64,000 nucleotides of DNA, from NCBI GenBank assembly GCA_009760855.2, contig WPIO01000107.1, positions 623,001 to 687,000 on the forward strand, read 5' to 3'. Each line of letters begins with the position of its first letter. The first letter of the stretch is position 1. This DNA is from Cristatella mucedo. Lineage: Eukaryota > Bryozoa > Phylactolaemata > Cristatellidae. The notes beneath the pieces are model-generated. The model worked only from the letters and a program-made list of their open reading frames with translations. It was not told where the DNA came from and ran no database searches. Of the stretch, positions 23,665-35,464 are shown one piece after another. Both the position numbers and the translations under genes were made by a program.

Positions 23665-23801
23665 TAGCTCTCCAAGAGAACTTAATCAGAACTTAATCTC
23701 TATTCAGGCGCTTCACGTGAGCCATGGGGGCTCAACCCCACGACCTCGGCCAGACCTCTGTCGGGGCACGAGCACCTTAACCGCTGGGCCAAATCAACTT
23801 G
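23665..23801 (-). mobile_element. tRNA-derived SINE with L2-like tail
   Basis: Minus strand: A box TTGGCCCAGCGGTTAAGG, then GAGGTCGTGGGGTTGAGCCC (B box region), then GTGAAGCGCCTGAATAGAG and ATTAAGTTCTCTTGGAGAGC, which parallels the L2-A hairpin. It is the clearest and most compact copy of this SINE in the window, about 137 bp. Confidence 0.8.
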
Positions 23802-23991
23802 ACGAGCTTTCGGGCGGACAGCCCACGAAGGTCGCGTCGGTCAATCGTAGCAGCCCGCCGCTGCGGCAGGGCTCGCCGGTCCCTTTGCAGGCGGCAGTGT
23901 GTGTAATCTACATGAGTTCGCGAAACGTCTCTGCAAGCGACGCAATCTTCGAAAGACGAAAGAAAGTACACGCAATTCGTTCGCATACTGC

Positions 23992-24058
23992 CCCAAGGGA
24001 GCTTAATCTCTACTAAGGGTCTTCACGTTCATTGCAAGGATCGAGTCCACGATATCAG
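23992..24058 (-). mobile_element. SINE fragment (B box plus tail)
   Basis: Minus strand: GTGGACTCGATCC (B-box-like), then GTGAAGACCCTTAGTAGAG and ATTAAGCTCCCTTGGGG, the same tail as the SINE at 23665-23801. The A-box half is missing. Confidence 0.6.
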
Positions 24059-24065
24059 CCATAAA

Positions 24066-26175
24066 ATGCATTGTAATGTAATGTATCTCCGTCAGTAACT
24101 CCACAAAGTCATAAAGACCATGTGGGTGTTACGCAGGAGAGTTTTGTTTAGCGAACTCACAGCCTAAGCGGCTTTCGGTACGCATTCGGTAGCCAACAGA
24201 CTTCGTCTCACGCAACAAAGAGAAAGTGGGAAGCATAGCAGAGTTAGGAGAGCAGTTGAGGTAGTGAGTAGCATAGAAGTAGCAGTTCAGGACCGCTGAA
24301 AAAGATGTGCCATAGTCGGCAGTTGGAGAGTAGATGTCGTTGCGTAAGAATTGTGGAAGCGAGTTCCACAGTCTAGGACCTGCAGAGCTAAAGCTTCTGT
24401 CGCCAACTGTCTTTAAGCGGAGGAATGGGACAGCTAATTTATTGTCCACACAGGACCTGAGGGCGCGAACAGGCTGAAACTGATGCAGCAGTTCAGCTAG
24501 GTATGAAGGAGCCAAGCCGTGGCGGGCCTTGTGGGTCAGCGTAAGAACTTTGCTCTGTATCCTTTGCTCAACCGGCAACCATCCCAGCTCTTCCAGTAAA
24601 GGTGACACGTGCTCAAACCGCTGGGACTTGAAGACCAGCCTTGCAGCCATATTCATAGTCCACTGCAGTGGCATAATAGCTTTCTTTGGTAGCCCAGCCA
24701 AAAGGGAATTACAAGAATCAAGCCGAGACAGAACTAAAGAGCTAATTAAATTTTTTACAAGCCACTGTGGGAGACAGCTTCTAATCTTGGATAGGGATCG
24801 GATGTGATGGCTAGCTGTAGAGGCAGTCTTCTGAATGAAGCTTTTGAAATTGAGGCAGCTGTCGAACACGACACCTAGATTACGAGCACGTGGTGAAGGT
24901 CGCACAATAGCATCGCCTATTAGAACAGCAAAGCCTTTTAATCCAGCCACACGCTTAGGGTGTCCTATGAGCAGCAGTTCGGTTTTATCGTCATTTAATT
25001 TCAGGAAGTTTTCCGACATCCATGATCGAATATCGGCAAGGCAAGCATTCAGTTTCTCAGTTGCTGCAGCAGATTCCGACGGTTTAAATGACAAATACAA
25101 CTGAGTATCGTCAGCATAGAAGTTATATCCTATTCCATGGGCCTTAATCACTTTTCCCAGAGGTTGCTTATAAATGGAGAACAGCAAGGGACCAAGTACA
25201 GACTCTTGAGGGACTCCACAGGTGACCCTTCTCATGTCTGAGACCTAACCCCCACACGACACGGATTGAACACGATCAGACAAGTATGATTTAAACCACG
25301 CCAGTGCTTCGTCTGCCAGACCGATCGTTGTTCTCAGTCGTTCAAGCCGAATATCGTGATCAATGGTGTCGAAGGCAGCAGACAGATCTATCAGAGCTAT
25401 GGCAGTGACATTCCCGTCGTCGTTGCCACGTAGAATGTCATTGTTAACACGGAGGAGAGCAGTTTCGGTAGAGTGCTGCCTCTTGAAACCTGATTGAAAT
25501 GTTTCTGACATTCCATTATTTTTAATATGTTCAACTAGCTGCTTAGCAACAATTTTTTCAAGAATCTTTGATAAGAACGGAAGAAGGGAAACTGGACGAT
25601 AGTTTGCTAGGACCTCTGTGTCTAATCCAGGCTTTTTAAGAATAGGTCTAACGATTGCCGATTTGAAGGACTTGGGGACGATCCCTTTTCCCAAAGAAGC
25701 ATTAAAAATCTTGGTTATGGCAGGGCTAAGTTGGTCTGCAAGTGAAGACCACAGAGATGAAGGTATAGGGTCTTCAGAAGACGAGCTCTTTTTGCTAGAC
25801 CTTATTAAGGCAGCCACATCACAGGCAGAAACATCAGAGAATCTTTTAAGAAAGGTCACAGGTTGAGGAACGGCGATTGCTTTGGTCGGAGGGGGCTTAA
25901 TGGAGGCACGAATGTGCACAATTTTTTCAGTAAAGAAGGCTGAAAACTTTTTGGATGAGCCCTTAACATCTGGGGAGTCAGACCGGACAGCATTGGCCAG
26001 TAAATGGTTTACTGTCTTATAAATCTGTTTAGTGTCCGACTGGCAGGAATTCAGTTTTCTAATGAAAAAGAAGCCCTGGCTTTTTTAAGCTTTCGTGTGT
26101 AAACACAAAGGAAGTCTTTAAAATTGACTAGGTCTGCCTCAGACCCCGATTTCTTGAAACGACGTTTCGATTAAC
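24066..26175 (-). mobile_element. L2-B non-LTR retrotransposon, long partial copy
   Basis: Two minus-strand frames, 25919-25245 and 25235-24129, form one ORF2 segment interrupted at about 25240. The order is: pre-RT linker, NYRPVSLLPFLSKILEKIVA, GFKRQHSTETALLRVNNDI, palm motif [32 protein letters not shown], the catalytic [28 protein letters not shown], then the C-terminal [13 protein letters not shown] and [11 protein letters not shown]. Both catalytic Asp of YADD and the motif A Asp are present. The lineage differs from L2-A in protein and in the 3' tail, which has TACATTACATTACAAT rather than the ATT hairpin. It lacks the endonuclease and 5' end. Confidence 0.92.
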
Positions 26176-26177
26176 AC

Positions 26178-28480
26178 CACGCTTGATAAACAACATGAAT
26201 AACAACGTTAGGGGTAATATGCACAGAGTCAGCATGCAAATGCAGTTAGTGCCAGCATGCATATTGTCAGCACGAATAAGCACGTGAAGGACGAATCAAA
26301 GAAACCCACTAAATGCTGTCCTAAATAATTGTGCTTTTAAGTTCTTTTTTAATGTGGTCGAGTCAGGGGACGTTCTGACCCAAGTCAGGATAGAGTTCCA
26401 AGCTTTATGAGCGTACGAACTAAATCACACAACGTACGAACTAAACACAAATGTCTCCAAAGAATTTGAGGTTTGTACTAGGTATTGGTAAACTGTTGGA
26501 TTCCAAAAAGCTGGTGGTACGATGCTTGGCCTGGTGGGGGAGTTGATGTGAGAGATAGGCTGGAGCCAAAGAATGAAGTGACCTAAAAGTGAGCGACAAA
26601 GGCTTGAAGTAGATCCGTTGCTTGACTGGTAGCCAGTGCAGGTCGGCGAGAAGTGGTGTGATGTGGCAACTGCGACGCTCACGACAGACAAGCCTAGCTG
26701 CGAAGTTTTGCACCAGCTTTAAGTGCCCGATTGCACATGCCGGTAGGCCAGTAAGCAGTGAGTTACAAACGTAAAGACGGGATGTCACGAATGCATGGAC
26801 CAACTTGGACGTGGTATCCTTATCTAAAGAATACCGCATTTTAGCAATTTATGTAGCTTAAAGCAGGCAGACTTGACAGTGGAGATGATGCGGTCATCTA
26901 AGGAGAGATCACTTTGGAACATGGCACCTAGATTTCGAGCTGATTCAACAAGGGATATGTTGGCAGAGCCAATTTTGAGGGTCAGACTGTAAAATTTCTG
27001 AATCACACTGGGTTTGCCCAATCCTAGTAAGTTAGTTTTATCATCGTTTAGTTTTAGAAAATTGGCTGCCATCGATGTGCGGATGTCATCAATATATGCA
27101 GCAAGTAAGTTGAGAGAATTTGAGGTGCTCGAAGGCAGGGAAGGGTCAAAGCAAAGGTACAATTGAGTGTCATCTGCATAGAAGTGAAAGCCTAGATTGT
27201 GCTTGGCAATCACTTCAGAAAGAGGGAGAGTATAAACCGTGAAAAGAACAGGACCTAGCACGGAGCCCTGAGATACCCCATACTTCAGAGGTACCTCGGA
27301 TGATCTTTGTCTATTGACGTCAATACTCTGGAGTCTCCCACTGAGATAGGACCTGAACCACTGCATAGCCAGTGATGCCCAAGCGAGATGAGAGGCATTC
27401 TAAAAGAAATTTGTAATCGATAGTATCAAAATTTTCGGAAAGATTGAGCAAAGCAAGCAGAGGCACTCCACCTATGTCTGCATTTCTAAGTTGGTCGTTG
27501 TACACCCTAAGCTATGCTGACTCTGTGGAGTGATTATCTCTAAAGCCGGACTGGAACTTACTTGCAAGATTTGAAGTTTCAATATATGAGTTCAGCTGGT
27601 CCGCCACGACTTGTTCCAATGTCTTTGATAGGAATGGTAGAAGGGAGATTGGGCGGTAGTCGCTCAAGTTCTTGGTCTAGTGTCGCTTTCTTGAGAAGTG
27701 GCCTGACTACAGGGTGTTTTAAAGGTGCTGGGACATGACCTGTGGCTAATGACATATTAATGACGTTAGTTATGCATGGCAGCAGCAGATCAATGCAACG
27801 TAAGAGCAGGACAGTAGGATTAGGGTCCAGGGGACTTGTCTTCTTTGACTGGGATATGAACTTCAGGACGAGATCACTAGTGACCTGCTTAAATGTAGAT
27901 ATTGAGTTGCAGCCAGGAATCGGGGAGCAGCATTCTAAGGGGGAGGTCGTCATCGCAGGGATGAACTCCCTGATCTTGCCTTTCTTCTGCACAAAGAATC
28001 TAGAGAAGCGATCGGCTAGAACATAACAAGGATTATCAGGTAAGGAGCTAATCTGGGAGCGGTTGAGGAGCTGGTTGATCGTCGACATCAGCACTTTTAG
28101 ATCGTGCATCTGTGATTCAGCAATTTTTTTATAGAAGCTAGACTTGGCCTTTGCTGGGATTGATTGGTACGACCTAGTCTGCATATACCTGTCAATGGAC
28201 AGTCAGTCCAGATCTTTTGCATGTTTTTTCAAGCTTGAGCTTAGTAGACCTGGCTAGTTCAATGTCTGCGGTAAACCATAGGCCGTCTGGGCGAGGGCGC
28301 ACAGTGCGCTTAGTCAGAGGTGCAAACTCGTCGAGCTTGTCAGCTAGTGTGGTATTGTAGCTATCTACCAATGATGACAGATCGGATGGAGGACTGAGCA
28401 GCAGAGGCGAAGCAGATACGTGTGCGGATGAGCTAGAGCATATAAGCACAGCGTTCGCTCTAGAGCACAATAGCAGCGCT
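26178..28480 (-). mobile_element. L2-A, longest copy in the window
   Basis: Four frames make one broken ORF2: 28470-28192 and 28184-27579 (linker between endonuclease and RT, including PDGLWFTADIELARS and HPVVRPLLKKATLDQ), 27505-27320 (LLALLNLSENFDTIDYKFLL, palm A), 27366-26824 ([56 protein letters not shown]) and 26839-26441 (TSKLVHAFVTSRLYVCNSLL through FGDI). The endonuclease is absent. At the 3' side the copy stops near 26178 without the hairpin and ATT tail, directly against L2-B. Confidence 0.92.
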
Positions 28481-30094
28481 TAAACACAAGCATTCTCGGC
28501 AGCCCTCGGATAAACTCGCACAGTCACAGAGTGAAACCCCATTACCTTGTTGTTGCACGAGTTGCAGCAGCACGAGACGACAGCTGAGCTCCGCTGACTG
28601 ACTGTAGGCTGTATGAGAGATCAAGCGCTATCAGGTTATTATGGCATCCGGACATCAAAGCTAGACTTATGTCACGCGCGCCTTTTGATATTTATCACTA
28701 CTAATTCAAGCAAAAACGTTTGTCATACCGCAAGATGGTGCGCAAGTGTCACGTGGCAATATGGCGCACATCCGTCAAGCGGCTAGACAGCATAGCTTTG
28801 TCTTCCTCGGCATAACTACTACGACTCAGCAAAGCGAGTCCACAGGCAGCGAGGTGCTCGTAATACTATTAGGAATTAAGCGCGTTACGGTTGGCACCGA
28901 GAGCCGCTGAATCATCGAAAACATTTCGCATGAATATGGACAAAAATTAACTAGTGGCGTTTTCGTTACAACATTAAACAGACCGTAAATCTCTACAGGC
29001 TTGCTCTCGGTATTTACCACCTCTCTGTCGGCGTCCATCTTTTCAAATCGACTTCTTTTTGCCGAACATGATGCATAACTTCCCGTGATGCTTGTAAACA
29101 CAAGTTTTACTTGAATCGACTCTTTTACACGGACGTTTTGGATCCTTTTCACCAACGAAAAATCACACTTACTCTCGTCGCTGAAAAATGCTTGGCCTGA
29201 CTTGTTCGCACGCAATACCAGTTTATTCCGCAAAGCACTTTTTTATCTTCATTGCTTGGTGGATATCTGGAAAAAAGAAACTTTTTAAAGCCGGCTCCTG
29301 GTGCCTCGTAACTAGATTTGCATCGCCCATGGGAAGATAACTCTTCTCGTAGCTGCCTACTAGCCCCTTCTACGGCTAAGCTACTGGGTGTCCACGTCTA
29401 AGGGTGGCTATCCAGCCAATATTTTGTGTCTTCAAGCTTCAGTTTTTAAGCAGACTACACATTACCTTCAAAACTGTTCGTGCTTAGCGCTGCTCGCTCC
29501 TTCGATTTCTGCTGAAATCATGGACATTCGTGTACACACACGTGTCGTGCCGCCCTCCTTGGGTGGCCTTCGAAATTTACCTGTGCTACATCAGGCTCAT
29601 ATGAATGAAGTGTCATTTTCTTCTGATGCTATACGTAATATTTCGATCATTGGACTTGAAAATCGGAATCGAAGTCGGTGCTTAGCAATTCACTAGTTGC
29701 CCTTGCATTATTTAACATTAACTTAAGTATAATTATGCTGATTTGGCTTATCGTTAGCAAGCTTATGTTAAATTGATAGCAATTCAAAATCAATAGCCTT
29801 GCAAGGAAACCTAGTGTGTTTAAATTTACTTTACATGTGCTTGAAAGAAAAAGGTGTGCTAGTCTTGCTGAGAAGCGAAGTATTTAGCTAGTGCAAGTAT
29901 ACAAAACAATTCTTTCGAATTTGCTGTGCAAGCAAGGCTGTGGAGGAACAAGTGAAAAAATTGTAGCTTCCTTGCAAATATTGTGAGGTGATGAGCTAAC
30001 ATTTTTATCATTATAAATGTATGCCTAAGCCATGAATGCTGCTGTGGGTATGGCATTTTGTGATCTATCTGTCAGAGCTAGAGCCACAAGATCA
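28481..30094. other. Unassigned stretch with a 135-codon frame
   Basis: The minus-strand frame 29233-28826 is the longest here. It contains AFFSDESKCDFSLVKRI and a possible inner start at MDADREVVNTESKPVEIYGL. No family is recognised. A plus-strand frame (29388-29696) is also unassigned. The right part (29700-30090) holds nothing I can name. Confidence 0.3.
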
Positions 30095-30300
30095 AATTGC
30101 GACGAGCAGTAGGTGTTGTGAGGGGACGTACGATCAAGAAATACTTGGGATACGTTAGCCCTGAGAAAGACGGCACCTAAATGTGACTGATAGGACCTTC
30201 AAACTTCGACCATTTCTTGACTGTAAGTTGGAGCAGATTGATGCGAAGTAATTGAACGTTGTGACGTCTACGACAGACATGTTAAGTTTCAGAGTTATTC
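30095..30300 (-). mobile_element. Highly diverged L2 fragment
   Basis: TTTCTTGACTGTAAGTTGGA, GAAGTAATTGAACGTTGTGA and CGACAGACATGTTAAG follow in order the antisense L2-A block encoding ADLHWLPVKQ and RLVCRERRS (compare 49790-49880). No frame survives. Confidence 0.6.
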
Positions 30301-30522
30301 ATAACTACAACAGTGTATAGGCATTAGGAATTGCAAAAAACATAGCAAGGTAAACAAATATTGGCATGCATCGTGAATTCTGTGATTTTTTTATTCAAAT
30401 TTTAAGAGTAAAAACCATTCGGCATTAAAACGTATTATTCGCGTTCGGTAGGCATGCATACACGAGTAAACAAAGGTAGTTGAATAGCAGGTTGATATGG
30501 CATTCTTTGAGGTGCCTTCTTA

Positions 30523-31050
30523 GACCTTCAGAACGCCTTCCCCAGTATCCCTTATGAGACCCTCTTTATCATTTTGGAGCACCTGGGTGTTGAGCCTTCG
30601 TTCACTGCTCTGGTTAGGAAGGTTTATGAGGATGCCTCCATCTTCCTGCCTGTAGGCTCGTAGGACTCGCTCGCCCCCTTCCCTCCTGTAGGAATCGCTC
30701 GCCCCCTTCCGTCCAGCGGCTGGCGTGCGTCACAGGAAAACCACTTTTGCCCATACTTTCGATGCGACGATTTAGCCCCTGGTCCACAAGCTGGCTCCTC
30801 GCGAGACCCGAAACGGTAACGCCCTAGGCTCGGCCAAAAATACTGTATTAGCCTTGGCGGATGACTTAGCGGTCTTCGCCAACTCCCTGGTGTCCCTACA
30901 ACGCCTTTTTGATAGGGCGAATTCAGTGGCTGTCCGGATTGATGTTTTCTTCGGCCAGCGAAGTGCAGGGTCCTCCTGTGAGACGTTGCGAAGTAAGCAA
31001 GTGTCTTTACTAAGCAATAGCTTTACCATAAAACAGGCAGATATCGTTTG
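30523..31050 (+). mobile_element. RT fragment of a different non-LTR clade
   Basis: 30523-30660 encodes DLQNAFPSIPYETLFIILEH, LGVEPSFTALVRKVYEDAS, an RT palm motif A block with the DL.NAFPS signature seen in R2-like and related site-specific or protease-type non-LTR RTs. After a gap and a short duplicated segment, 30854-31050 encodes a box C block (ALADDLAVFANS, LQRLFDRANSVAVRI). The two parts are in different frames. It differs clearly from the L2 RTs here, which have [11 protein letters not shown]. Clade assignment is tentative. Confidence 0.65.
30660..30720. repeat. 28-bp imperfect tandem repeat
   Basis: TCGCTCGCCCCCTTCC occurs twice, 28 bp apart, inside the RT fragment. It interrupts the frame. 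Confidence 0.75.
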
Positions 31051-31249
31051 ATGACTTAAGGCGGTGTGCAAAATATCAGCTTTATTGGAGTAGTTAAGTA
31101 ATCCTCAAATATATGTGCTATATACCGAACAATTTATCATAGGAACATATCCTCTATGAAGCTTGCAACGCTTTCCAAGTATAGTGCATATAAGACCCAC
31201 AATGTCATTACGATCAAACAACATCAAAAGAGTAGCACGCGAGCCATAA

Positions 31250-32015
31250 ACCCAAGATTGCTATAATTCGGGCTTATTTAGATAGGGAAACCACATCTAA
31301 GTTGGTCCATCCATTTGCGGCATCCCGCCTTGACTTTTGTAACTCACTGCTTGCTGGCCTACCTGCATGCGCAATAAGGCGCTTACAGCTGGTGCAATAC
31401 TTTGCAGCTAGGCTTGTCTTTCGTGAGCGTCGCAGTTGCTACATCACGCCACTTCTCGCCGACCTGCACTGGCTGCCACTCAAGCAACGGATTGATTTCA
31501 AGTTTTTTTCTCTCACTTGTAGGTCCTATCATTTTTTGGCTCCATCCTACCTATTAGATCCACTCCCTCACCATCGGAACACGCGCTTCGGAAGGTAACT
31601 GTTTACCTATACCTCGTACAAACCTCAAATCCATTGGAGACCGTGCATTTAGGTTGTATACTTCCACAACCTGGAACTCACTCCCAACATCAGTCACAAC
31701 ACTCCCTGACTTGTTCACATTTGAAAATAACTTGAGAACTCATCTATATAGAACAGCACTTAGTGGTTCTCTAAGGGATCTTAGTGATTCGTCCTTTGTT
31801 TGCTTATGCGTGCTGACACTGTACCTGCAGCCACTAACCACACTTTCATGTGGACCCTGTGCATGTCACCCCTAACTATGTTATCCGGGTTGCATATCAA
31901 GCATGTGATACCACTCAAAATTCCATCGCCTTACCCTTTGCGGCAAATGTAAGGCGCCTAGAGAGAGATTTAATTCTTTCTCTGAGGGCGCTTTATCACG
32001 TGTATTATTATGATT
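31250..32015 (+). mobile_element. L2-A copy, 5'-truncated
   Basis: It starts at the RACLDKDTTSKL-type segment. The frame 31302-31598 encodes [38 protein letters not shown] and ADLHWLPLKQRIDF. A frameshift near 31590 leads to 31654-31875 (TWNSLPTSVTTLPDLFTF). The terminal hairpin has a duplicated TTCTTTCTC. The tail is short. Confidence 0.9.
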
Positions 32016-32019
32016 ATCT

Positions 32020-32465
32020 ACTCCTCCACAATTGCACACCCGCTTTCGGAAACTAACTGTTTACCGATACGTCGTACCCACCTCAAATCCTTTGGAGATT
32101 TTGCATTTAGTTCGCAAGATCCCTAAACCTGGAACTCCATCCTGACTTGTGTCACGACATCGCCTAAGTTGACCACATTTAAAAAGAAATTTAAAACGCA
32201 CCTATTTATGACAGCATTTAGTGGGTTCCTTAGATTTGTTCCCTGCGTGCCAATTCATGGGGGCACTTTGCATGATGCCAATAACCGCACTTGCATGCTG
32301 ACCCTGTGCACTGTGTCAACCCCAACCATGTTATTCCTGTTGTTTATCAAGCATGATCCCACTCACCATTCGATCGTGCTTCTTTAGAAGCAAAAATAAA
32401 GCGCCAAGAAAGAGATCGAGCTCTCTGAGGTCACTTTATCAAGTGTATTAAGATTATTAATTATA
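32020..32465 (+). mobile_element. Second L2-A 3' fragment in the same orientation
   Basis: It begins inside the C-terminus (CCCGCTTTCGGAAACTAACT) and runs to a diverged hairpin (AAAGCGCCAAGAAAGAG, GGTCACTTTATC). It directly follows the tail of the previous copy, so the two lie head to tail. One probably inserted at or near the ATT tail of the other. Confidence 0.85.
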
Positions 32466-32569
32466 TTTAAATTGGTATCCTGCTTCATCCGACTACTTTA
32501 GATGCATACGGCACTGTTTGTGACAGCATTGTGCCGTATAAGCATTCCGTGTAAACTATAATAATAATG

Positions 32570-33655
32570 ATAATAATAATAATGCACTTCATAAAGCGCC
32601 CTCAGAGAACTTAATCTCTTTCTAGGCGCTTTATATTTGCTGCAAATGGAAACACAATTCAATGGTGAGTAATATCATGCTTGATAAACGACATGAATAA
32701 CATGGTTATGGGTGACATGCACAGGATCAGCTTGCAAGTGTGGTTAGTGGTAGCATGCACAGTGTCAGCACGTATAAGCACGTGAAGAAATAATCACAGG
32801 GACCACTAAACGGTATCCTAAATAGGTGTGTTTTTAAGTTGTTTTTAAATGTGGTCAAGTCAGGCGACGTTCAGGCCCAAGTCGGTAGTGAGTTCCAGGC
32901 TTTGGGAGCATACGAGCTAAATGCACGGTCTCCAAAGCATTAGAGGTTTTGACGAGATATTGGTAAACTGTTGGATTCCGAAGAGCAGGTGATACGATGC
33001 TTGGCCTGCTACAGGAGTAGATCTGAGAGATAGGCTGGAACCAAAGAAGGAAGTGACCTAAAAGTGAGCGACAAAAGCTTGAATTCGATCCGTTGCTTGA
33101 CTGGTAGCCAGTGCGGGTCGGCGAAAAGTGGTGTGATGTGGCAACTGCGACGCTCACGACAGACAGGCTTAGCTGCAGAGTTCTGCACCAGCTGTAATCG
33201 CCTGGTTGCACATGCCGGTAGGCAAGCAAGCAGTGAGTTGCGGAAGTCAAGACGGAGTGTCACGAATGCATTGACCAATTTAGACGTGGTATCGTTATCT
33301 AAACAAGCCCGAATTTGAGCAATATTAGGTAGCTAAAACTAGGCAGATTTAACTGTGGAGCTGATGTGGTCTCTGACGAGAGGTCACTTTGGAACATGAC
33401 ACCTAGATTTTGACCCTGCCACAACGGGAGATATGCTGGTAGAGCTGATTTTGAGGGTCAGCCTTTCCAATTTCTTAATCACACTGGGTTTTCTTATAAC
33501 TAGTAGGTCAGTTTTATCATCGTTTACTTTTAGAAAATTTGCTGCCATCCATGTGGGGATGTCGTCAATACATGCAGCAAGTGAGTTGAAAGAATTCGAG
33601 GTGTGCGAAGGCTGGGAGGGATCGAAGCAAAGGTACAATAGTCTGTGTGAATAAT
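32570..33655 (-). mobile_element. L2-A copy, 5'-truncated
   Basis: From the left: TAATAATAATAAT, the hairpin, 3' UTR, C-terminus (minus frames 33250-32855 and 33278-33009: ATRRLQLVQNSAAKPVCRER, ADPHWLPVKQRI), then LSLDDH-type and NFLKVNDDKTDLLVIRKPSV to YLCFDPSQPSHTSNSFNSL near 33650. Several frameshifts. It is truncated just upstream of the YADD box. Confidence 0.9.
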
Positions 33656-33732
33656 CTGAATTAAAGGTCCGAACTTTTGAAAAAAACAGATGTAGCCCTA
33701 ATGAAATTAAAAAAATGATGATTAACAGCCTG

Positions 33733-33880
33733 TTTTTGTATAGTGACAGAAGAACCTTGACGGCTATCACCACCGCTTACAGTGACAATAAGGGATCGCC
33801 TACCACAGGATTCGAACCCACGACCTCGGGCCGAGGTCGTGAAAAGCAACCGCCTTACCTAGTGAGCCATTACGGCTCAG
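33733..33880 (-). mobile_element. tRNA-derived SINE, second subfamily
   Basis: Minus strand: GAGCCGTAATGGCTCACTAGG contains the A box (TGGCTCACTAGG) and GGGTTCGAATCC is a near-perfect B box at about 33807-33818. The body then reads AAGCGGTGGTGATAGCC and ends CACTATACAAAAACA. Between the boxes sits a perfect 23-bp palindrome. Body fragments recur at 53494 and 60565. Confidence 0.8.
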
Positions 33881-34112
33881 CAATAGCCGTACTTTATCCC
33901 ATCTTTACAAAGTGTGAGATGTTTATCGAGCAATATTCATTACTGTCTAAACAGATCTGAAGATTTGCAGCGATGGCTTTGGTTTTCAGTTCCCATCTTT
34001 AGGCGATGTGGCAGAAATTTACCTAATAAAACTGAACGACTAAGAACGACACCCCTCGAGTCAGCCGGCTGTTCCTACGGGTCTACAGATGCATACATGT
34101 AATAATGTCACT

Positions 34113-34712
34113 AGTGTCGCAGTTGCCACATTACTCCACTTCTCGCCGACCTGCACTGGCTACCAGTCAAGCAACGGATTGACTTCAAGGTTTTGTCGCT
34201 CACTTTTAGGTCCCTTCATTCTATGGCTCCAGCCTATCTCTCCGACATACTCCCCCATCAGGCCAAGCATCGTACCATCCGCTTTGCGGAATCCATCAGT
34301 CTAGAAATACCTCGTACAAACCTTGAATCCTTTGGAGACCGTACATTTAGTTCGTATTCTCCCAAAGCCTGCAACTCCCTCCCGACCTGCATCAGAACAT
34401 CCCCTGACCTGACCACATTTAAAAGAAACTTAAAAACACACCTATTTAGGACATCATTTAGTGGGTCCCTGTGATTCGTCCTTCACGTGCTTATGCGTGC
34501 TGACACTGTGCATGCTGCCACTAACCACATTTGCATGCCGACCCAGTGCATGTCACCCCTAACCATGTTATTCATTTTGTTTGTTTTTTTTTAGCATGAT
34601 ATTACTCACCATTCAATTGCATTTCCCTTTGCAGCAAATGTAAAGCGCCTAGAAAGAGATTAAGTTCTCTGAGGGCGCTTTATCAACTACATTATTATTA
34701 TTATTATTTTGT
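34113..34712 (+). mobile_element. L2-A copy, 5'-truncated
   Basis: It begins in the CRERRSCHITPL block. The frame 34193-34474 runs to the normal end (LTFRSLHSMAPAYLSDILPH, FGDRTFSSYSPKACNSLPTC, KTHLFRTSFSGSL and TGA). UTR, hairpin and ATT tail are present. Few changes from the family pattern suggest a recent insertion. Confidence 0.92.
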
Positions 34713-35310
34713 AAAGTAACCGGAAGCCGGCCCGGGCGGCACTTTTTGAGTGAAACCTTACTGGACGAGATCAAACTAAGTATTTAACGTGGCACACTAA
34801 ACTATTAACTCAAATCTGTAGTGCAAGAGTTTGAGATCATGAATGTATATTTCTTACATTTCCGTACAAAAGCGCTCAACTACCATGTTAAAAAAGCATG
34901 CTAAAGCACCCAAGAAAAGACACTGAGCCACCAGTTAGGTTAGCGTGGCCTCTTGATTGCAGCATCCATGAAATCAACTGAGGGAAGAACGAAAACAATG
35001 TAGGAATAGATTTCCCAGAGACTACGGGAGCTGTTAACGGTACCGTATCTTCTTCATCTTCGACTTACAGGCTGCAAAGTAAATTCAGATTGTCACAAAA
35101 GATGGAAGCAAATGTGAAAACATTTGTTTGATAAAAAAACTCAGGCCCGAAAACCAACGATTGGAAAATGTGGGGTATAGAGCCATGAGAAAGCTATAAT
35201 GTGACGTGTGGCTGGTACTATAGCAGTGTGAAGCCACCTGCTTGTATAGAGAGCTGGTTGTGGGCGATTCAAGCTACCTGCCAGACAGAGGGTCCTAATA
35301 CTTTTACAAT
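34713..35310. other. No recognised feature
   Basis: A frame at 35356-35141 (minus) overlaps the start of the SINE and has no recognisable product. Confidence 0.5.
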
Positions 35311-35464
35311 TTGTTTGTATAGCACCCTTGATAGAACTTAATCTGAATTCAGGCATTTAATTTTTGCCACGGGGCTAGGCCCCAGAACCTCAGTCATTGA
35401 ATACATTCACCTTGACCTCATTCGTTAAAGGCGAGTAACTTATTCATTGGGCCAAACCATTTGG
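35311..35464 (-). mobile_element. tRNA-derived SINE, older copy
   Basis: Minus strand: TTTGGCCCAATGAATAAG (decayed A box), GGGGCCTAGCCCCG (decayed B box), then AATGCCTGAATTCAGATTAAG, TTCTATCAAGGGTGCTATAC and AAAC. It has the same layout as the copy at 23665 with more changes and an internal AT-rich expansion. Confidence 0.7.

Noticed and set aside
28826-29233. Tc1/mariner transposase from the FSDESK string
   Set aside because: A single short string resembles it; the expected flanking motifs are absent.
33733-33880. A functional tRNA gene
   Set aside because: A and B boxes are good, but the segment between is replaced by a palindrome and no acceptor stem or anticodon arm closes; it is a SINE head.
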